Assembly (NCBI RefSeq): GCF_921293095.1
Contig: NC_060258.1
Coordinates: forward strand, 8,756,607 to 8,820,606
Length of the DNA: 64,000 bases
From: Ischnura elegans
Lineage: Eukaryota; Arthropoda; Insecta; Odonata; Coenagrionidae
Direction of reading: 5' to 3'
The notes beneath the pieces were generated by a model. That model was not told the DNA's origin, searched no databases, and worked only from the letters and a program-made list of their open reading frames with translations. Positions 44,679 through 56,583 of the stretch are shown piece by piece (position 1 is the stretch's first letter; every line of letters starts with the position of its first letter). A program made the translations under genes and the position numbers.

Positions 44679-44806
44679 ATGGCCCCTCCGAAGAAACTAT
44701 TGAGAACTTTAAGAGATGGACTGAAAATAATTGAACATGAAGAAAAGAATCCGGGCTAGATGCGCGTGAATATTGCAGAGCGCCTTGGGTTGTCCGCTAG
44801 CACATG
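44679..44806 (+). pseudogene. CENP-B-like N-terminus of a pogo/Tigger transposase
   Basis: ATG at 44679 opens MAPPKKLLRTLRDGLKIIEH, followed by EEKNPG, an in-frame stop at 44757, then MRVNIAERLGLSAST in the same frame. The pattern K-I-I-x(5,8)-I-A-E-R-L-G-L-S fits the first helix-turn-helix of pogo-type transposases. The stop shows it is dead. Confidence 0.65.
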
Positions 44807-46135
44807 ACGGTAGGGGTGAGGGTAGAGTGAGCTACCTGGAGAAAACAAGTAGAGATATGAAGGCGAAGATCCAGGTGGGCGTGCCGCTGACGATTAACGC
44901 AACATTGTTCACGCTTTACACACTACCTCAATTGTATTGAAAATATATTCATTAGACAGGAACAATTCAAGTAATTGACTATTTTTGGCCTTCGTGATCC
45001 ATCTCACAACCAGTCACTGCACCGGCGAATGCGGTTGTTTTAGGCACAACATGCACATTGCTCTCGTGAATACGTGTACTGGAAATGGTGTTTGATGGAT
45101 AAGAATTTTTACATCTGACTGAAATCCATAATAGCAGTGTAAATGCCGAGTGGAGAGCAAACATTCAGAATTTTGAAAGAGATATGGGTCAAATCAACAA
45201 TATGACGTATGTGTCTTGATAAAGTACTACTATTCCTGTTATTATCTAAAATATTGTTTTGAAACCTTTAATGAATTTCTTAATTACTCGCCAAAATCCT
45301 GCGTTTCCTGGGACATAGGCAATCTAGCAAAAAAAATTGAGCATTGATCGTTTTTCCGCATTCATTTTATAATCGTATCGTTATTAATAAAGAAAAATTG
45401 TCCCCTAGTGGAGTTCCAAAAAAGGAGGGTAGTCTTAGAATCGTGTTCGTCTTAGATTCGTGCTAATACGGTGTATGAAATTGTTTTTCGATTTATTGTT
45501 CTATTAACAATTTTCATAAAATATTTTCCGCTGAATAAGAAAGAATCAATTTATTATATTCTATAAACAAATAAAATAAAATATTTTCCGTTAAATAAGA
45601 AATATTGGGGTGGGGGAAATTCGGTTACTGTGCAGTAATAACAACGTGCGCAAAAAACAATCTCTCAGCGAGGAATTAAAAAAGGACCTCGAGTGTCCGG
45701 ACGGAAGTAGGTCCGAAGGGTATTTGGCGTCCGGGCAAGAGCGCGGTTGGGCTGGTCCTTTAGTCGGCCCTGAATTTTGCAAACGATAGATCACGTCATA
45801 ACAGATATCACTTTTCATTGCGGCGTTAAGATTCACGGCCGTTTGTCGCATACGTTAATTTTCTGTTGATATACGGCCAGTGATTCTCTTATTGTTGGCT
45901 TATTAACGGACCGTGAATTTAGCAAAATTGAGAGCGTGAAAACCTTTAAAAAACCGTGAAAACGTGAAAAATAACCGTGAAAACCTGGAAAAAGCCGTGA
46001 ATTTCATTGTTCAGGTAGAGTGGGAACCCTGTTAAATCTCCCAAAACCCGTCTCCCTCGCTGTGCCAATGTTTCTTCCCTGCCGTACTCACCTTCTCTTC
46101 CCCCCCCATTCCCCTGAGGTCTGCATAAAGGAATC

Positions 46136-46632
46136 CAAGTCTATAGCCAGAAAATATTTTCAGGGGGGTTTATGGAATAGTAGACAAACATAAAATTATT
46201 TTTACTAGATAAATAAAATAGCGTTTACGGTTAAACATACATATTTATTGTAAACCCTTAAAGGAAAATATAAAATATTATTATAAAATTGAATTTAGCC
46301 TTCTAGCTTTTTTTTGCAGCGACCAAATGAATTAACTCCTCGGTGTCGATGTCAATTCTGCGGTCCCTCAGGAGGCTCATAAGTCACTCACCTCTCTACT
46401 AATTCAAAGCACTATTACTACACACACTGCACCTACAACTACACTCACTGCACCTGCAAATTCGCTTAGATAATTATTGACTTAAGTCGCATTGGACTAT
46501 TTAATGTCACTGCACCGCTATATAATATCGTCGTGTGAGCACCAAGCGAGCATAAAGTATGTATTTAATTCTTTTCATTTCGGGGGGGGCGGGATCAATC
46601 CCCCTTGATCCCCCCCCCTGGCTACGGCCTTG
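46136..46632. mobile_element. hAT MITE with CAAGGCCGTAGCCAG ends, copy 2 (inverted)
   Basis: This is an inverted copy of the 3746-4418 MITE with one eroded end (CAAGTCTATAGCCAG). The flanks AAGGAATC (46128-46135) and AAGGAGTC (46633-46640) give an 8-bp duplication with one mismatch. The exon of gene 2 begins 63 bp further downstream. Confidence 0.83.
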
Positions 46633-46695
46633 AAGGAGTCAGTTGTATATTGTGGTGGTGCCATGAATCCTGTACGATTTGCTCTTGCTTTTCAG

Positions 46696-46767
46696 ATGCC
46701 CATGGAGACAATCAAGCAGGAAGAGGATAGGGAGGACATTGTCGTGGAGGTTGACGTCTACCCACAG
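46696..46767 (+). CDS. ZAD-type zinc-finger gene 2, short linker exon with IKQE motif
   Basis: The exon has 24 codons, acceptor TGCTTTTCAG and donor CAG|GTGAGG, phase 0 at both ends. The peptide MPMETIKQEEDREDIVVEVD carries IKQE, a second psi-K-x-E motif, in an acidic stretch. Its length, phase and motif parallel the exon at 37383, so the two may have arisen by exon duplication or may be alternative linkers. The exon sits 63 bp beyond a hAT MITE, and a LINE 3' end begins within 30 bp of the donor. Confidence 0.72.
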
Positions 46768-46789
46768 GTGAGGAGTTATTATTATTCTT

Positions 46790-48290
46790 TAATAATAACA
46801 ATAATAAAATTTATGGTTCCGCTGGTCATGTGACATAGAACTCGTCAAATTGGAAACATACATATTGTATACAATACTAATACAATATACAAATTTACAA
46901 TATATGCAATACACAAAAAATCAATTAGAGAATATCTTCCAGGTATTCAGTCAAGTTGTAATACCGTTTGTTATAAAGAATTTTACATACAGGCGGTCCT
47001 CGACTTTCGTACACTCGACTTTCGTACAATTCGCACTTTCGTACGTTCAAAATTGACACCTTTTACTTGAGTTTCGTACGCTAAATTCGGACTTTCGGAC
47101 GTTGGTCTGTAATTTTTTTTAAATTCCCACGATGTTTATTGCGCATCCCAACATTCAATTGTTTCAAATGGCAGTACATATATGCGAACAATACGAACGT
47201 ATATAATGAAGGGAATTGTTGGTAGTTGACTCTAATCTAGGTGATTTATTTGGGAGAGAGACAGCCTGCTATAGGCTCCTTCATCAAGAGAAGAAGAAAG
47301 CCTTCATTGGAGAGATTTTTCAATAAAGTTGACTAGACATCATCAAATAGCTTTCAGCAAAACTAGTAAGATCTTCTTTCTAATTGTGTTTTTTCGTTTG
47401 AGTGCTGTTTAATTCATGTACACCTTCAGCAACGATATTGCACGAAATATCACCCGAATTCCGTTTGTCTTTTGTCTTTTTTGAATAACATGCGAAATAT
47501 ACGCGATCACGAATGTCACCTACCAAATGTCGAATTTTGGTGTACAAATTAAAAGGTATCCAGAGTGCGGGTTCAACAACTACATTTTGTTATGCTTCTT
47601 GATATGTCTTTTTATTTATAGTGGACGTAATAAGTGGAATGTCAACTTAAATGCCAAGAGGAAGTTTCACTCGATAACAAGTTCTTGTTTTTTAAACTTT
47701 TATTTGCATTTTCTGTGTATTTTCGAAAGAAATTAGATGATTTGAGGAGTTTTATTAATATATTATTAAAATTAAGTCAATTGAAATGAATTCCGTGAAA
47801 AAAAGGTTTTAGTACGTATATTCCGCTCTTTTGGAACGTAACCCCTAATTAGTATGGAAGTCAATGGTTCGACTTTCGTACATTCAACTTTCATACAAGT
47901 TTTTGGGAACGCATTGTGTACAAAAGTCGGGGACCGCCTGTAATCTGCTTTTGAAAATGGCCGGAGAAGAGACAGATTTTAAAGAACTTGGAAGCTTATT
48001 GTATATTTGTGAAGCTGGGTGGAAAGGACCTCGCCTAAAATACTCTAAATTGTGCCCAAATGCATGTGTATTGCCTCTACCACGTGTATTGTATGAATGG
48101 TAGTCACTCTTTGGTGGGAGTAGAGAAGGATTGTTTTTAACCAACATAGAGCATTGCAGAATATGTATACAAGGGAGTGTAAGAATGCCAAGAGCTTCAA
48201 ATATTGGCCTACCTGGAGTCCTAACGGACACACCTAGAATGGCCTGGAACATGTTACTACATGTATGGGACAAGTTAAACAACAAAAGAT
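46790..48290 (-). mobile_element. LINE 3' portion on minus strand, interrupted by a Tigger-like MITE
   Basis: The coding end at 47944-48285 (LGILTLPCIHILQCSML, YHSYNTRGRGNTHAF, IYNKLPSSLKSV) is followed after the MITE by a 3' tail reaching (ATT)n-like sequence at about 46790. It starts within 30 bp of the linker exon of gene 2. Confidence 0.75.
46990..47940 (+). mobile_element. Tigger-like MITE, CAGGCGGTCCTCGACTTTCG ends
   Basis: The ends CAGGCGGTCCTCGACTT and AGTCGGGGACCGCCTG have TA flanks. It interrupts a minus-strand LINE copy (46790-48290). Remnants of the same family lie at about 1570-1675 (3' end) and 56837-56880 (5' end). Confidence 0.83.
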
Positions 48291-48771
48291 AATATACAAA
48301 CGCAACTTGTGCATCAAAATCCTGTATTTTTTAAACAAGTATTAAACGGTTTTGACTGATGATGGACATTAATGTTAACCCTAGGAAGACTGAAAAAAAA
48401 TTATCGCGTAGTAGCCTGACTGGGTCCAATGGACCCTGAAACATTTTTTCCACAATATTACCAGTTTCTGATGAATTTAGACTGAGTTAAGTGATGGTTT
48501 CCATCTTATTTACATCCTCAACATATTTGTTCGTCTTTATTATAATTAAATTATTTTCTTTTAAGCTATTACTGCAGCGGAGAATAGTATTATCCCCTCT
48601 ACCAGAAATATCACTCCACCTTTCCCATTTTTATGAATGTTCATTAGCACAATAGCATTAACACAAATTACAAAATGGATTTTTTGTCAATGATAAATTA
48701 GATACATAACAAATTTAATGAAACAAAAGGATGATGAATTTACTAAAGTTATTAAAAACTGTTATGCTACT

Positions 48772-48905
48772 ACAGGCACTGATTGCAAAAAATTTCTAAA
48801 TGATCTTTGCATATAATTTGTGCACATTGTGAAGAGGATGTTCGTGTCTTTCTATCCTTTTTGTTGTTGCACTTACGACACTTATTTTCCTAGGTTGCTA
48901 AGGTT
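48772..48905 (-). pseudogene. piggyBac-like C-terminal cysteine-rich domain remnant
   Basis: The minus strand reads NKCRKCNNKKDRKTRTSSSQ, then CAQIICKDHLEIFCNQCL and a stop. The Cys pairs (C-x2-C, C-x4-C, C-x2-C) fit the C-terminal zinc-binding domain of piggyBac transposases and its usual place at the end of the protein. Confidence 0.7.
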
Positions 48906-49116
48906 GTCAAGGAGTGTGCCACATTTTCTTTTTCGCGATGTAAATTCTTCCGATAGTTGATTTTCTCTTAGATTCCACGAGATTAATGAGATACCACTTT
49001 GTTAGGAAATCCTGTAGCCTGTATGGCATTTACAGACGTGAGCTCGGGTGGAATCCCTCGTTTGTTTTACCTCATGATCTCTACAATCGCTAAACCTTTG
49101 GAAAGTATTGGGCTAC

Positions 49117-49455
49117 CTACTTATGTTCCTGGCTGATTGATCCCTGAACCATACGTGTAACTAATCTTTTCCCTTGATTGACCTCTCGACTTTTATGAGA
49201 TTCTCTACCTGCGTATACTTGGGCATTCCACTTGTATGAATCACTACTACGACTTGCAGCCAAAATTTTAATTCCATACTTTCCTCGTTTTGATGATACA
49301 AACTCTCTATAGGTACAGCGCCCACGGAACATCAATAACTGTTCGTCAACTGTCATGCAGGATCCTGGCTCGATTGCATATTTCAAATATTCATTCCGCC
49401 CATCAAATATCTCTCTAATAGTCTGCAACTTGTCTTCGCCTCTGCTTTTCCTCAT
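49117..49455 (-). pseudogene. piggyBac-like transposase fragment
   Basis: The 112-codon frame contains MTVDEQLLMFRGRCTYREFV and SKRGKYGIKI, the signature of the piggyBac transposase (DDE_Tnp_1_7) central region, which includes a catalytic Asp in VDE. Upstream and downstream parts are broken by stops. Confidence 0.83.
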
Positions 49456-51562
49456 TTCTGTCGCATTATCAAATCAAATAACCTGCAGTATTACTTTTGA
49501 CTCCATAAACTGTTGCATATTGGTCGCCCGTCTGGTTTACTCCAAAGTTGTGAAAAATTTTCATTTTTGACTAGTAAAAATGATATGTATTAGCAATGCC
49601 AGAACCTTATTTATTTCAGTCATCTTCTTCATTCTACAAAGTTTGAAAAACTATATGCCTTTCAATGTTGGTCCATTTTCTAACAACATCAAAGATGTTA
49701 GGACGCAAAATTAGCAAAAAAGCAGAAGACAGAATAAAAATTCCGCACGGCGCACGGGATATGACGCAAAATATTACGCCTTCGCATTCTACCCTTTTTA
49801 GTGGCATGAGGTTTTGTTTTCCACTCCTCTTTCAGATTGCGTGAAATAAAAATTTCTCCCGATAGGAATTCCCTATTTTCGCATTTCTATCATCTTCTCA
49901 GAAAGATGAAGAAAAATCGGCCAAGGTTCAGTTCTTTTCCATCCTTATTCAACATTTTAGGCTTCATCTCCACCGGAGTGACTACTACCCTCCTCCTGTT
50001 AGCGCTGTATATTTAGATGCTGAACACGTCGTTCTGCAATCTTTAGATGAATGCACTCCAAATGTGTGTCACTATTAGCAAGCCTGAGAATAAAGTGGCA
50101 ATGAAATTTATCAATTTTTCATTCCAAACTTTACTTAGATATAAATGGAAGATAACGTTTTGCGTGCTACTCCTTAGTTGTAAATTCAGGTAAAAATTAG
50201 AAACGCACTGTCTCGTATTATGTTTCTGATGTCATCAAGCAATTCAAAGAGTTCAATAGTTTTGCTAGAACAGCTAATTTTTTCAATAATTATAAACAAT
50301 CCTTTTTTCTTATTACCTAAAAAATTTTTTTGATGGTTATTTCGACTGTAATATCCAAATGGCGACGCCGACTTCTTAGCTCCTCAACTACACAGTCTAT
50401 CAATAGCCACTCTATGAATTCAGTCACATCAATATCTCACTACACAAAATTTGGTACCACCAAGCATCCTGTAAAGATAGGAATAATGACATTGCTGTGT
50501 ATCATAGTAGTTGAAAATCAATACACCACTTCATCTAACTAATCCATCTGAGGAGTAAACGATTTGGTAAATGAGGTAAATACTGAAGAAGTGCATTAGA
50601 TTGAAGGAATATAGTCTTTTATATAATCCCTAAAGTTTTGTACCTACCATGCATGGTATCAAAATGTAATGATGGAATTCAAATTCTTCGAGGTATTCAG
50701 TTAGATAGTTGGAATAACAGCAAATGTCGGCAGGCAGCGAGACCACTCCAGCTTGCACCTCTGACTGTCCACCACATAAGCACCGCAGACGCTATATGAA
50801 CAGTCTCACATATAAAACTAACAGATTATGGGACTGAATGTAGATAATTCACACTGTGTGCGCGTCCAACCAGAGAAAGTTGCAAAAACTACCCATTACG
50901 AAACGATGAGGATACATGTTTCTGACTGTGTCACTCTAAATGTGACATTAGAAGAGTATATGAAAGGCTTCAAGCCAATCCATAAAAAATGCCCACTAAT
51001 TGGTAATAACTATCGCCTACGACTTTGTTTATATCTCCATAAACATTGAATCTCCCAAAAATACTAAGTAAATAAGAAAATTGCTGATAAGTTGAAATGA
51101 ATTACCCATAGCATTGAAAATAGTCGACTGGGTCCAATGGACCCAGTCCGTCCACTATGTAACATTGTAGTATACAATAAAATGTAATGAGCCCATTCTC
51201 GTTATTTCTTGCTATGTTTTAGAGGACATATATTTAGGAAAAGCCACGGCATCAAAATCAGTTTCGTGCATTCTTGACATAATTATAAACTTTCAAAACT
51301 ACCAACTGGGTCCATTGGACCCAGCCCGTCGTTCTAGGGTTAAAAAGAGAAAATTTATTACTCTTAGCAAGAACCTAGGTACATCTGGGAGAGACTACTC
51401 ATATTCAGGCATGGCAATTCCTGAAAGTGGGCAGTGTAAATATTAGGTGCACATTTAAGTAAATAAAAGATCCACAAAATTTTGTGGAAAAGTGCTACGA
51501 TCTTTTATTTATTTAAATGTCTAATTTCCAACAATTGAAGCCTGATTCTGTTGAACTTATTA

Positions 51563-52301
51563 CAGTACAACCTCGATAAAACGAGACCCCACGGTGATCC
51601 AATAAACACTTGCTATAGTGAATTGTTGCTTTACCGGAGGTGGAGCAAATAACAGCCAATATACCTGTTGCGAGCAGTTATATAGGAACAGGAGTGGTGC
51701 GGCGACAGATAAATTTATATCCGATAAACGTAAGCATAAATCCAGACGAAAGGCGATGTTTTTTTTGCATCACTAAATTTCCTTACTCAAACAACGACTA
51801 ACTATTCAAAAAATTTATAAGCGCCGCACTAAATAAAAATCATGCAAAGCATTGTTTTTTGGCCATGGTGTCTGCCATCAAATGCTTTCTATTCACACAA
51901 CTCACGGACGTGCAGGTATGCTGCCGTCTGCTTTCTGCCGCCCTAGGAACAAAAGAAGATCAAGCATTCGCGAATGTTAATGCCACAATATTTTCACCAA
52001 AATGAACTACTTATTAATATCAAACAACAGTTTACTACATGAATTTGAGACTGAGCACTCCATGTTAACTTCATTTCTAACAGGTCTCAAGAAATTACAG
52101 AGATAAGGGACTCTTGGTGAAGGTTTTCCAGCGATCTCTCCGGCGAAACTCTCGCTATGGCGAGTGGCAACACCAAAAGGGCCTTGTAAAAACGAATTTT
52201 TTTACAGGCTTATTATAGCGTTAATTGACGGTGCATCGGCTATCTTTCGTAATGGCGGGGGTCTCGCAGTAGCCCGTACTCGCTTTAACGAGGTTCCACG
52301 G
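51563..52301 (-). mobile_element. Tigger-like MITE, CAGTGGAACCTCGTTAAAGC family, copy 3 (inverted)
   Basis: Inverted copy with TA flanks. About 150 bp near 51855-52000 are not shared with the other copies and look like an insertion. Confidence 0.82.
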
Positions 52302-52557
52302 TAGGTGCTCTACTTCCCGCAGTTTGTCAACAGATGGCTATAGCAGTGATTGCAGGACGATTTCAACTTATCGGAAACTTGATGAAGCAAGCTTATACAT
52401 TTGGTAAACAAACTGCTTCACGACAATAGTGAGTTTGTTATGTAGGCTCCATTTTCCGGGTCTCACCGCGTCGTGGTTGCGTTGGTGACAACAGTTTCTC
52501 CTGCATTCCAGCAGGCGTCTTCCGGTCGAAGTGATTATGCCGTGTTTTGGCCGCTGT

Positions 52558-53960
52558 TATATAATAATAAATAATAATAATAAATTCGTTTATTTCGTGG
52601 GCCTTGTGGCCCATGAAAAAATTATTTTACAACTTTTCCAAGTTCAGCGTGACATTACATTCATAGAGAAAAGAAAAAATGAAAAGAAATACAGAAGATT
52701 CACTCGTTGCAGACGGCTGTTAACTTACAGACAATAGGGTGGTTTCCTATTATTTTTTTATTGCCTAAATCGAAAGATTATTACTCCTGGAGTACGTATT
52801 TCACGCTTTTAGATTTTTAAATGACGATATCTATTTTTCGCGATTAAATGAAAAGTGAAAATTTTCAAGCGCGCGAAAACGCGACGCTTAAGTATGAATG
52901 TCGGGAAGTCTCTCCGCGTGACGTATTTCTGGTTCCCCCTCCCGCCCTGCGAGGTGACCTTGAGGCGAGGCTTAGCTCTGATACGACGCAGGCTGCTAGC
53001 GGCTAGCCTAGTACCCTGCTGGCTGGTAGCGCTTGGCTTAAATAAGGATTATTAATACCCTGTCAAACGAAGAAAACTTTCCGACCTTAGCCAGTTTTAA
53101 TAGGTGATTAATAAGACATGTTTCCCTGAGCCCTGTGCCTCATACATGCATTGGTAACCTCAGAGGATGTATAACTCCTATCCTCTCGTGTAGAAACTAG
53201 GTCCCTGTGACGTCACGTGGAGTGGAATCGCATGGGCGCCAATCTGGCCCTTTTCAAATGAGGATAAAAATGGACCATTGCCATTCGTCTAACCCGGTAT
53301 TTCTAAAACAAAATAATTTGTATATTATGAATACACTAATGGTGGGTAACGAATCGCAATCAATGCCTTTCGTTTTCTTTGATGAAGGAAACCACCCTAT
53401 TAGGCAAAACAATGCTAATGAAAGGTAAAATATCATACTGCGATATAACTGACTAATTATTACAAGAAATTAAGGCGACAATTTATTATGACAATAGTGT
53501 CACACAAACAATATTTTCTGAAAAGATAAATGACAGATTGGTATAACACTCTAATTTAACACAATTTTAAACTCAATTTTCTGCAACAATATGTTTGAGC
53601 CAAGAATATGTTTGAGAAGATTATTGTGCAACTTATACAAGTTCAGCGTGACATTACATTCATAAAAGAAAAGAAAAAATGAAGAGAAATACAAAAGATT
53701 CACTCGTTGCAGACCGCCGTTAACATACAGACAATTCGGCAAAACAATATTAACGCAAGGAAAAATATCATACTGCGGAATATCTGACTAATTGTTACAA
53801 GAAATTAACGCGACAATTTATTATGACAAAAGTGTCAAACAAACAGTATTTTTCAAAAAAAAATTAATAAATAACAAATTAATATAACACTCTAATTTAA
53901 CACAATTTTAAACTCAATTTTCTGCAACCATATGTTTGAGGCATTCGATTTAACAGCGTT
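52558..53960. repeat. LINE tail and ~330-bp tandem duplication holding MITE copy 9
   Basis: (AAT)n at 52560 is followed by TTCGTTTATTTCGTGGGCC (a LINE 3' end). The sequence from CAACTTTTCCAAGTTCAGCG to the AATTTTAAACTCAATTTTCT end occurs twice (about 52627-53590 with the MITE inside, and 53626-53960 without it). Confidence 0.75.
52733..53401 (+). mobile_element. AATAGGG MITE, copy 9, inserted in a tandem repeat unit
   Basis: Full-length copy with near-identical ends. The neighbouring repeat unit (53626-53960) shows the uninterrupted target CAGACAATTCGGC. Comparison with CAGACAAT-AGGG and CCCT-ATTAGGC suggests insertion into AATT with a duplicated AT. Confidence 0.88.
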
Positions 53961-54589
53961 TTAATTTTACTTCAATCAATTTTAAACAGACTTATACAGA
54001 CAATTATATAGGCAGCCCAGTGGTGTAGGCTCTCCCTGATTGGTCGCCTTGCGGCCAATAGCGTAGGGGTATAGGGCGAAGAGTCTCTTCCACGTACTGT
54101 GGAGTTGGTAGCTATCCTCTCGATTGAAATTATGAATGATTTATTCCTCGGAATTGTTTCAACGTACGAAAATTCCTAGATAGCCAAAAAATCAACCAAG
54201 AAATCCTACACCTTATATTTCAAGGAATTTGTCGTACGATTATTGCAAGCTGGTCAAAAAAAACCCTTAAGTTTTCCCATAAGAAAAGCATTGAAAGCGT
54301 TCAAAAAATAATAAAAAATACTAAATATATTAATTCTTCTCAATGGCAACCGTACCAAAAAATCGACCAAAAAATATACTTTATGCTCACTGTATATCAT
54401 GTAAATCAAACGTTTAAAAGTACAAAATAAAAGAGAAAAAGTTTTAGTCCCATAAGGCTCCCATGTTAATTCAAGTCGATATATCTCGAAATATAATCGA
54501 CTTTTTCAAGTTTTACGATTTTTCCTCCCGATGAATTTTTTTTTACTTTAACGTCCAATAAGCCAAATACCCTCACCTATCACAGTTTA

Positions 54590-55390
54590 TTAAATGTTTA
54601 GAAATTTCAATCGCCTCTCGGATGATCCTCGGAAAATATATCGGGATTCTCTGGCGATGACTTTTGTTTCTTCCGAGTTGATGTCATGTCCAGGTTCACT
54701 GAGAGTGTGCTCAGCCACAGCTGACAGATGGAATTGTTTATTTTTCACCGCTCTTCTGTCTTCTTGAATGCGGCACTTCACAGCTCTCTTAGTCTGTCCG
54801 ATGTATGACATACCGCAACTGCATTCAATTTGATAAACTCCCTCGTAGGCGTGAGAAGAGATACGGTCCTTAGGAGTCGGAAGAAGTTCTCCAGTCTTCT
54901 TTACACAGTTGAAGCGTGTTGTTACGTCGAATTTTTTGAGGAGTCTCACGATTTTTTCACTGGTGCCTGCCACATAGGGGATTGTCGCATAACCCGCTGC
55001 CTTGGGTTTCTCCGTTTTTGGACTTGGTGTCTTATTCTTGAGTTTTCTTTCTACCTTTGCGGTCCTTTTTAAGGACCATGTCACTGTGATATCCATTGCT
55101 GGCCAGGGCCGTCACCAAATGTCGTTTTTCGGAGGGAAGTGAAAGTTGGTCAGAGATGGAGTATGCTCTGTGCACTAATGTCGAGATTAGAGCTGCCTTC
55201 CGAGTAGGGTGGTGGTGTGAGGAGGCGTGCAGGTATCGGTCCGTATGTGTCGCCCTACGGTAGACTCCATGGCCGAGTTTTCCATTGCGTTTCTTCGTCA
55301 CCAGTACGTCAAGAAAGGGTAGGCAGCCGTCCTTTTCCACTTCCATGGTGAACTTGATTGAATCATGTTGGTTGTTGAGGTGTCGTAGTA
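54590..55390 (-). pseudogene. Penelope-like element, RT C-terminus plus GIY-YIG endonuclease
   Basis: Two overlapping minus-strand frames (55346-55032 and 55096-54590) form one protein end split by a frameshift. The first reads PFLDVLVTKKRNG...VYRRATHTDRYLH, the conserved RT/thumb region of Penelope-like elements. The second has GVYQIECSCGMSYIGQTKRA, the GIY-YIG endonuclease core (here GVY and YIG) with the downstream Arg and Glu region. It is 5' truncated and frameshifted, hence inactive. Confidence 0.87.
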
Positions 55391-55668
55391 TTTTCTAAGG
55401 CCCCAAGGCAGCTGTCAAATAAACAAAAATTGTCCTTCCTACATCGATAGGGGGATAGAGGAATGGAATGGCTTGCGGGAGGAAATTTTTTTTGAGCCCA
55501 TTCCAACTCACGCCACTATATTTATCTATAGGATGAATATAATTGAGTTTTGAGGGCTTTAAAATCGTATATTTTTTAAATTTGCTGTTTCTTGTCTTTT
55601 TTACTTTGGTCTTAGTTTATTATTTGTGTAAAAATGGATTTTGAGGGGAGTGTAAATGTAGACTTGTA

Positions 55669-56437
55669 CAGTGAGTCCTCGTTTAACGTCACTTACCGTT
55701 CCTGAAAAATGTGACGAAAAACGAAATGACGTTGATCGAAACTTAATATCCCATAAGAAACATTGTAAAAAGTGAACATCGGCTCCTAGACCTCGCAATT
55801 CCTACGCGATAAAATTTTAGCGTATCATATCTGGGGCATTTTTTACGATAGGAATGCCAAACTATGGCATAAATACGAGTTCCTGTCTTCATCGACGACA
55901 ATAGCAGCACTGACGTAAATCCTTCTCTATTTTAGTATCTTCCCGCATTTGCTTTTCGGCTTTGCTATGGTGGTCGCCTGGGCGAGCGTCGCCTGGGCAT
56001 CATTGCTGAAATATCGTCGCAGTTACAGGAACCAAAATTATTGTGAACACGGCTAAAGAAGTGACGACAAAAACTCAGAGTTCTATACGGAAAAATTCCT
56101 TGAAATCACTTTGTAGGTTCCTGAAAACCATTATGTCAAGTAAAGCCTTGCGCACCTTCCTAAGAATTCATTTTGCAGAAAATTTGCTAAAACCGTAATC
56201 GCAATTAACAATAAACACACCGTTTTACACATTAGTTTCGTTTAGACTGACTGTATTACCGCCCACAAAACGAACAACCTGCAACGCCAGCCGCTTCGTG
56301 TTTTTTCTCGCGCGAAATTTAAAAGACTTGACGTTATCGCGAAGCGCAGGTGCGATGAACGAATGACGGTTTCAAAATTTTCGTGACGTTATCGCGAAAT
56401 GATGTTAAACGGGGTGACGTAGATCGAGGACTTACTG
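55669..56437 (-). mobile_element. Tigger-like MITE, CAGTGAGTCCTCGTT family, copy 4
   Basis: Full-length copy with TA flanks, ending about 150 bp before the linker exon of gene 2. Confidence 0.86.
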
Positions 56438-56583
56438 TAACTGTATTAAAATTATTTAAATAAGTCATGGTTTGACAATCCTGGCAGTCCAATTATGTCG
56501 TGTATGCATAATAATTTTTTTTCCACAAATATAAATGTGTTGAGTGTGTAAACATTTTGGATTTTTTTCTCACATTCTTGCAG

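Larger units (their letters stand above)
42494..45420 (+). mobile_element. degenerate pogo/Tigger element with CENP-B-like remnant (right boundary uncertain)
   Basis: It begins CGGTGGAACCTCGATCTATC after TA, and words of the type GCATTGATCGTT recur at 42520, 43625 and 45345. It contains a 1,004-bp nested element and a transposase start at 44679. The 3' terminal repeat could not be identified, so the right end is approximate. The whole lies within the 41415-46031 element. Confidence 0.6.
41415..46031. mobile_element. 4.6-kb element with CAGGGTTCCCACTC ends, containing nested elements
   Basis: The inverted ends CAGGGTTCCCACTC and GAGTGGGAACCCTG are flanked by TTAAA (41410-41414, 46032-46036), a 5-bp match. 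The termini are built of repeated CCGTGAATTTC and GTGAAAACC words. Short relatives are at 22827-23359 and 62692-62810, with fragments at 1680-2036, 14330-14655 and 24190-24500. The ends resemble hAT, but the 5-bp duplication is unusual for that group. Confidence 0.65.
48379..51339 (-). mobile_element. piggyBac-like element (degenerate)
   Basis: TTAA occurs at both boundaries (48375-48378, 51340-51343), with ends CCCTAGGAAGACTG and its complement-like CGTCGTTCTAGGG. A 19-bp near-palindrome GGGTCCAATGGACCC recurs subterminally at both ends (three sites near 48425, 51135 and 51312). Minus-strand coding remnants include a transposase core and a C-terminal Cys-rich domain. This is a full-size but dead element in an intron of gene 2. 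Confidence 0.86.

Noticed and set aside
54830-55072. Plus-strand frame over the Penelope fragment
   Set aside because: It is antisense to a clear GIY-YIG coding sequence.
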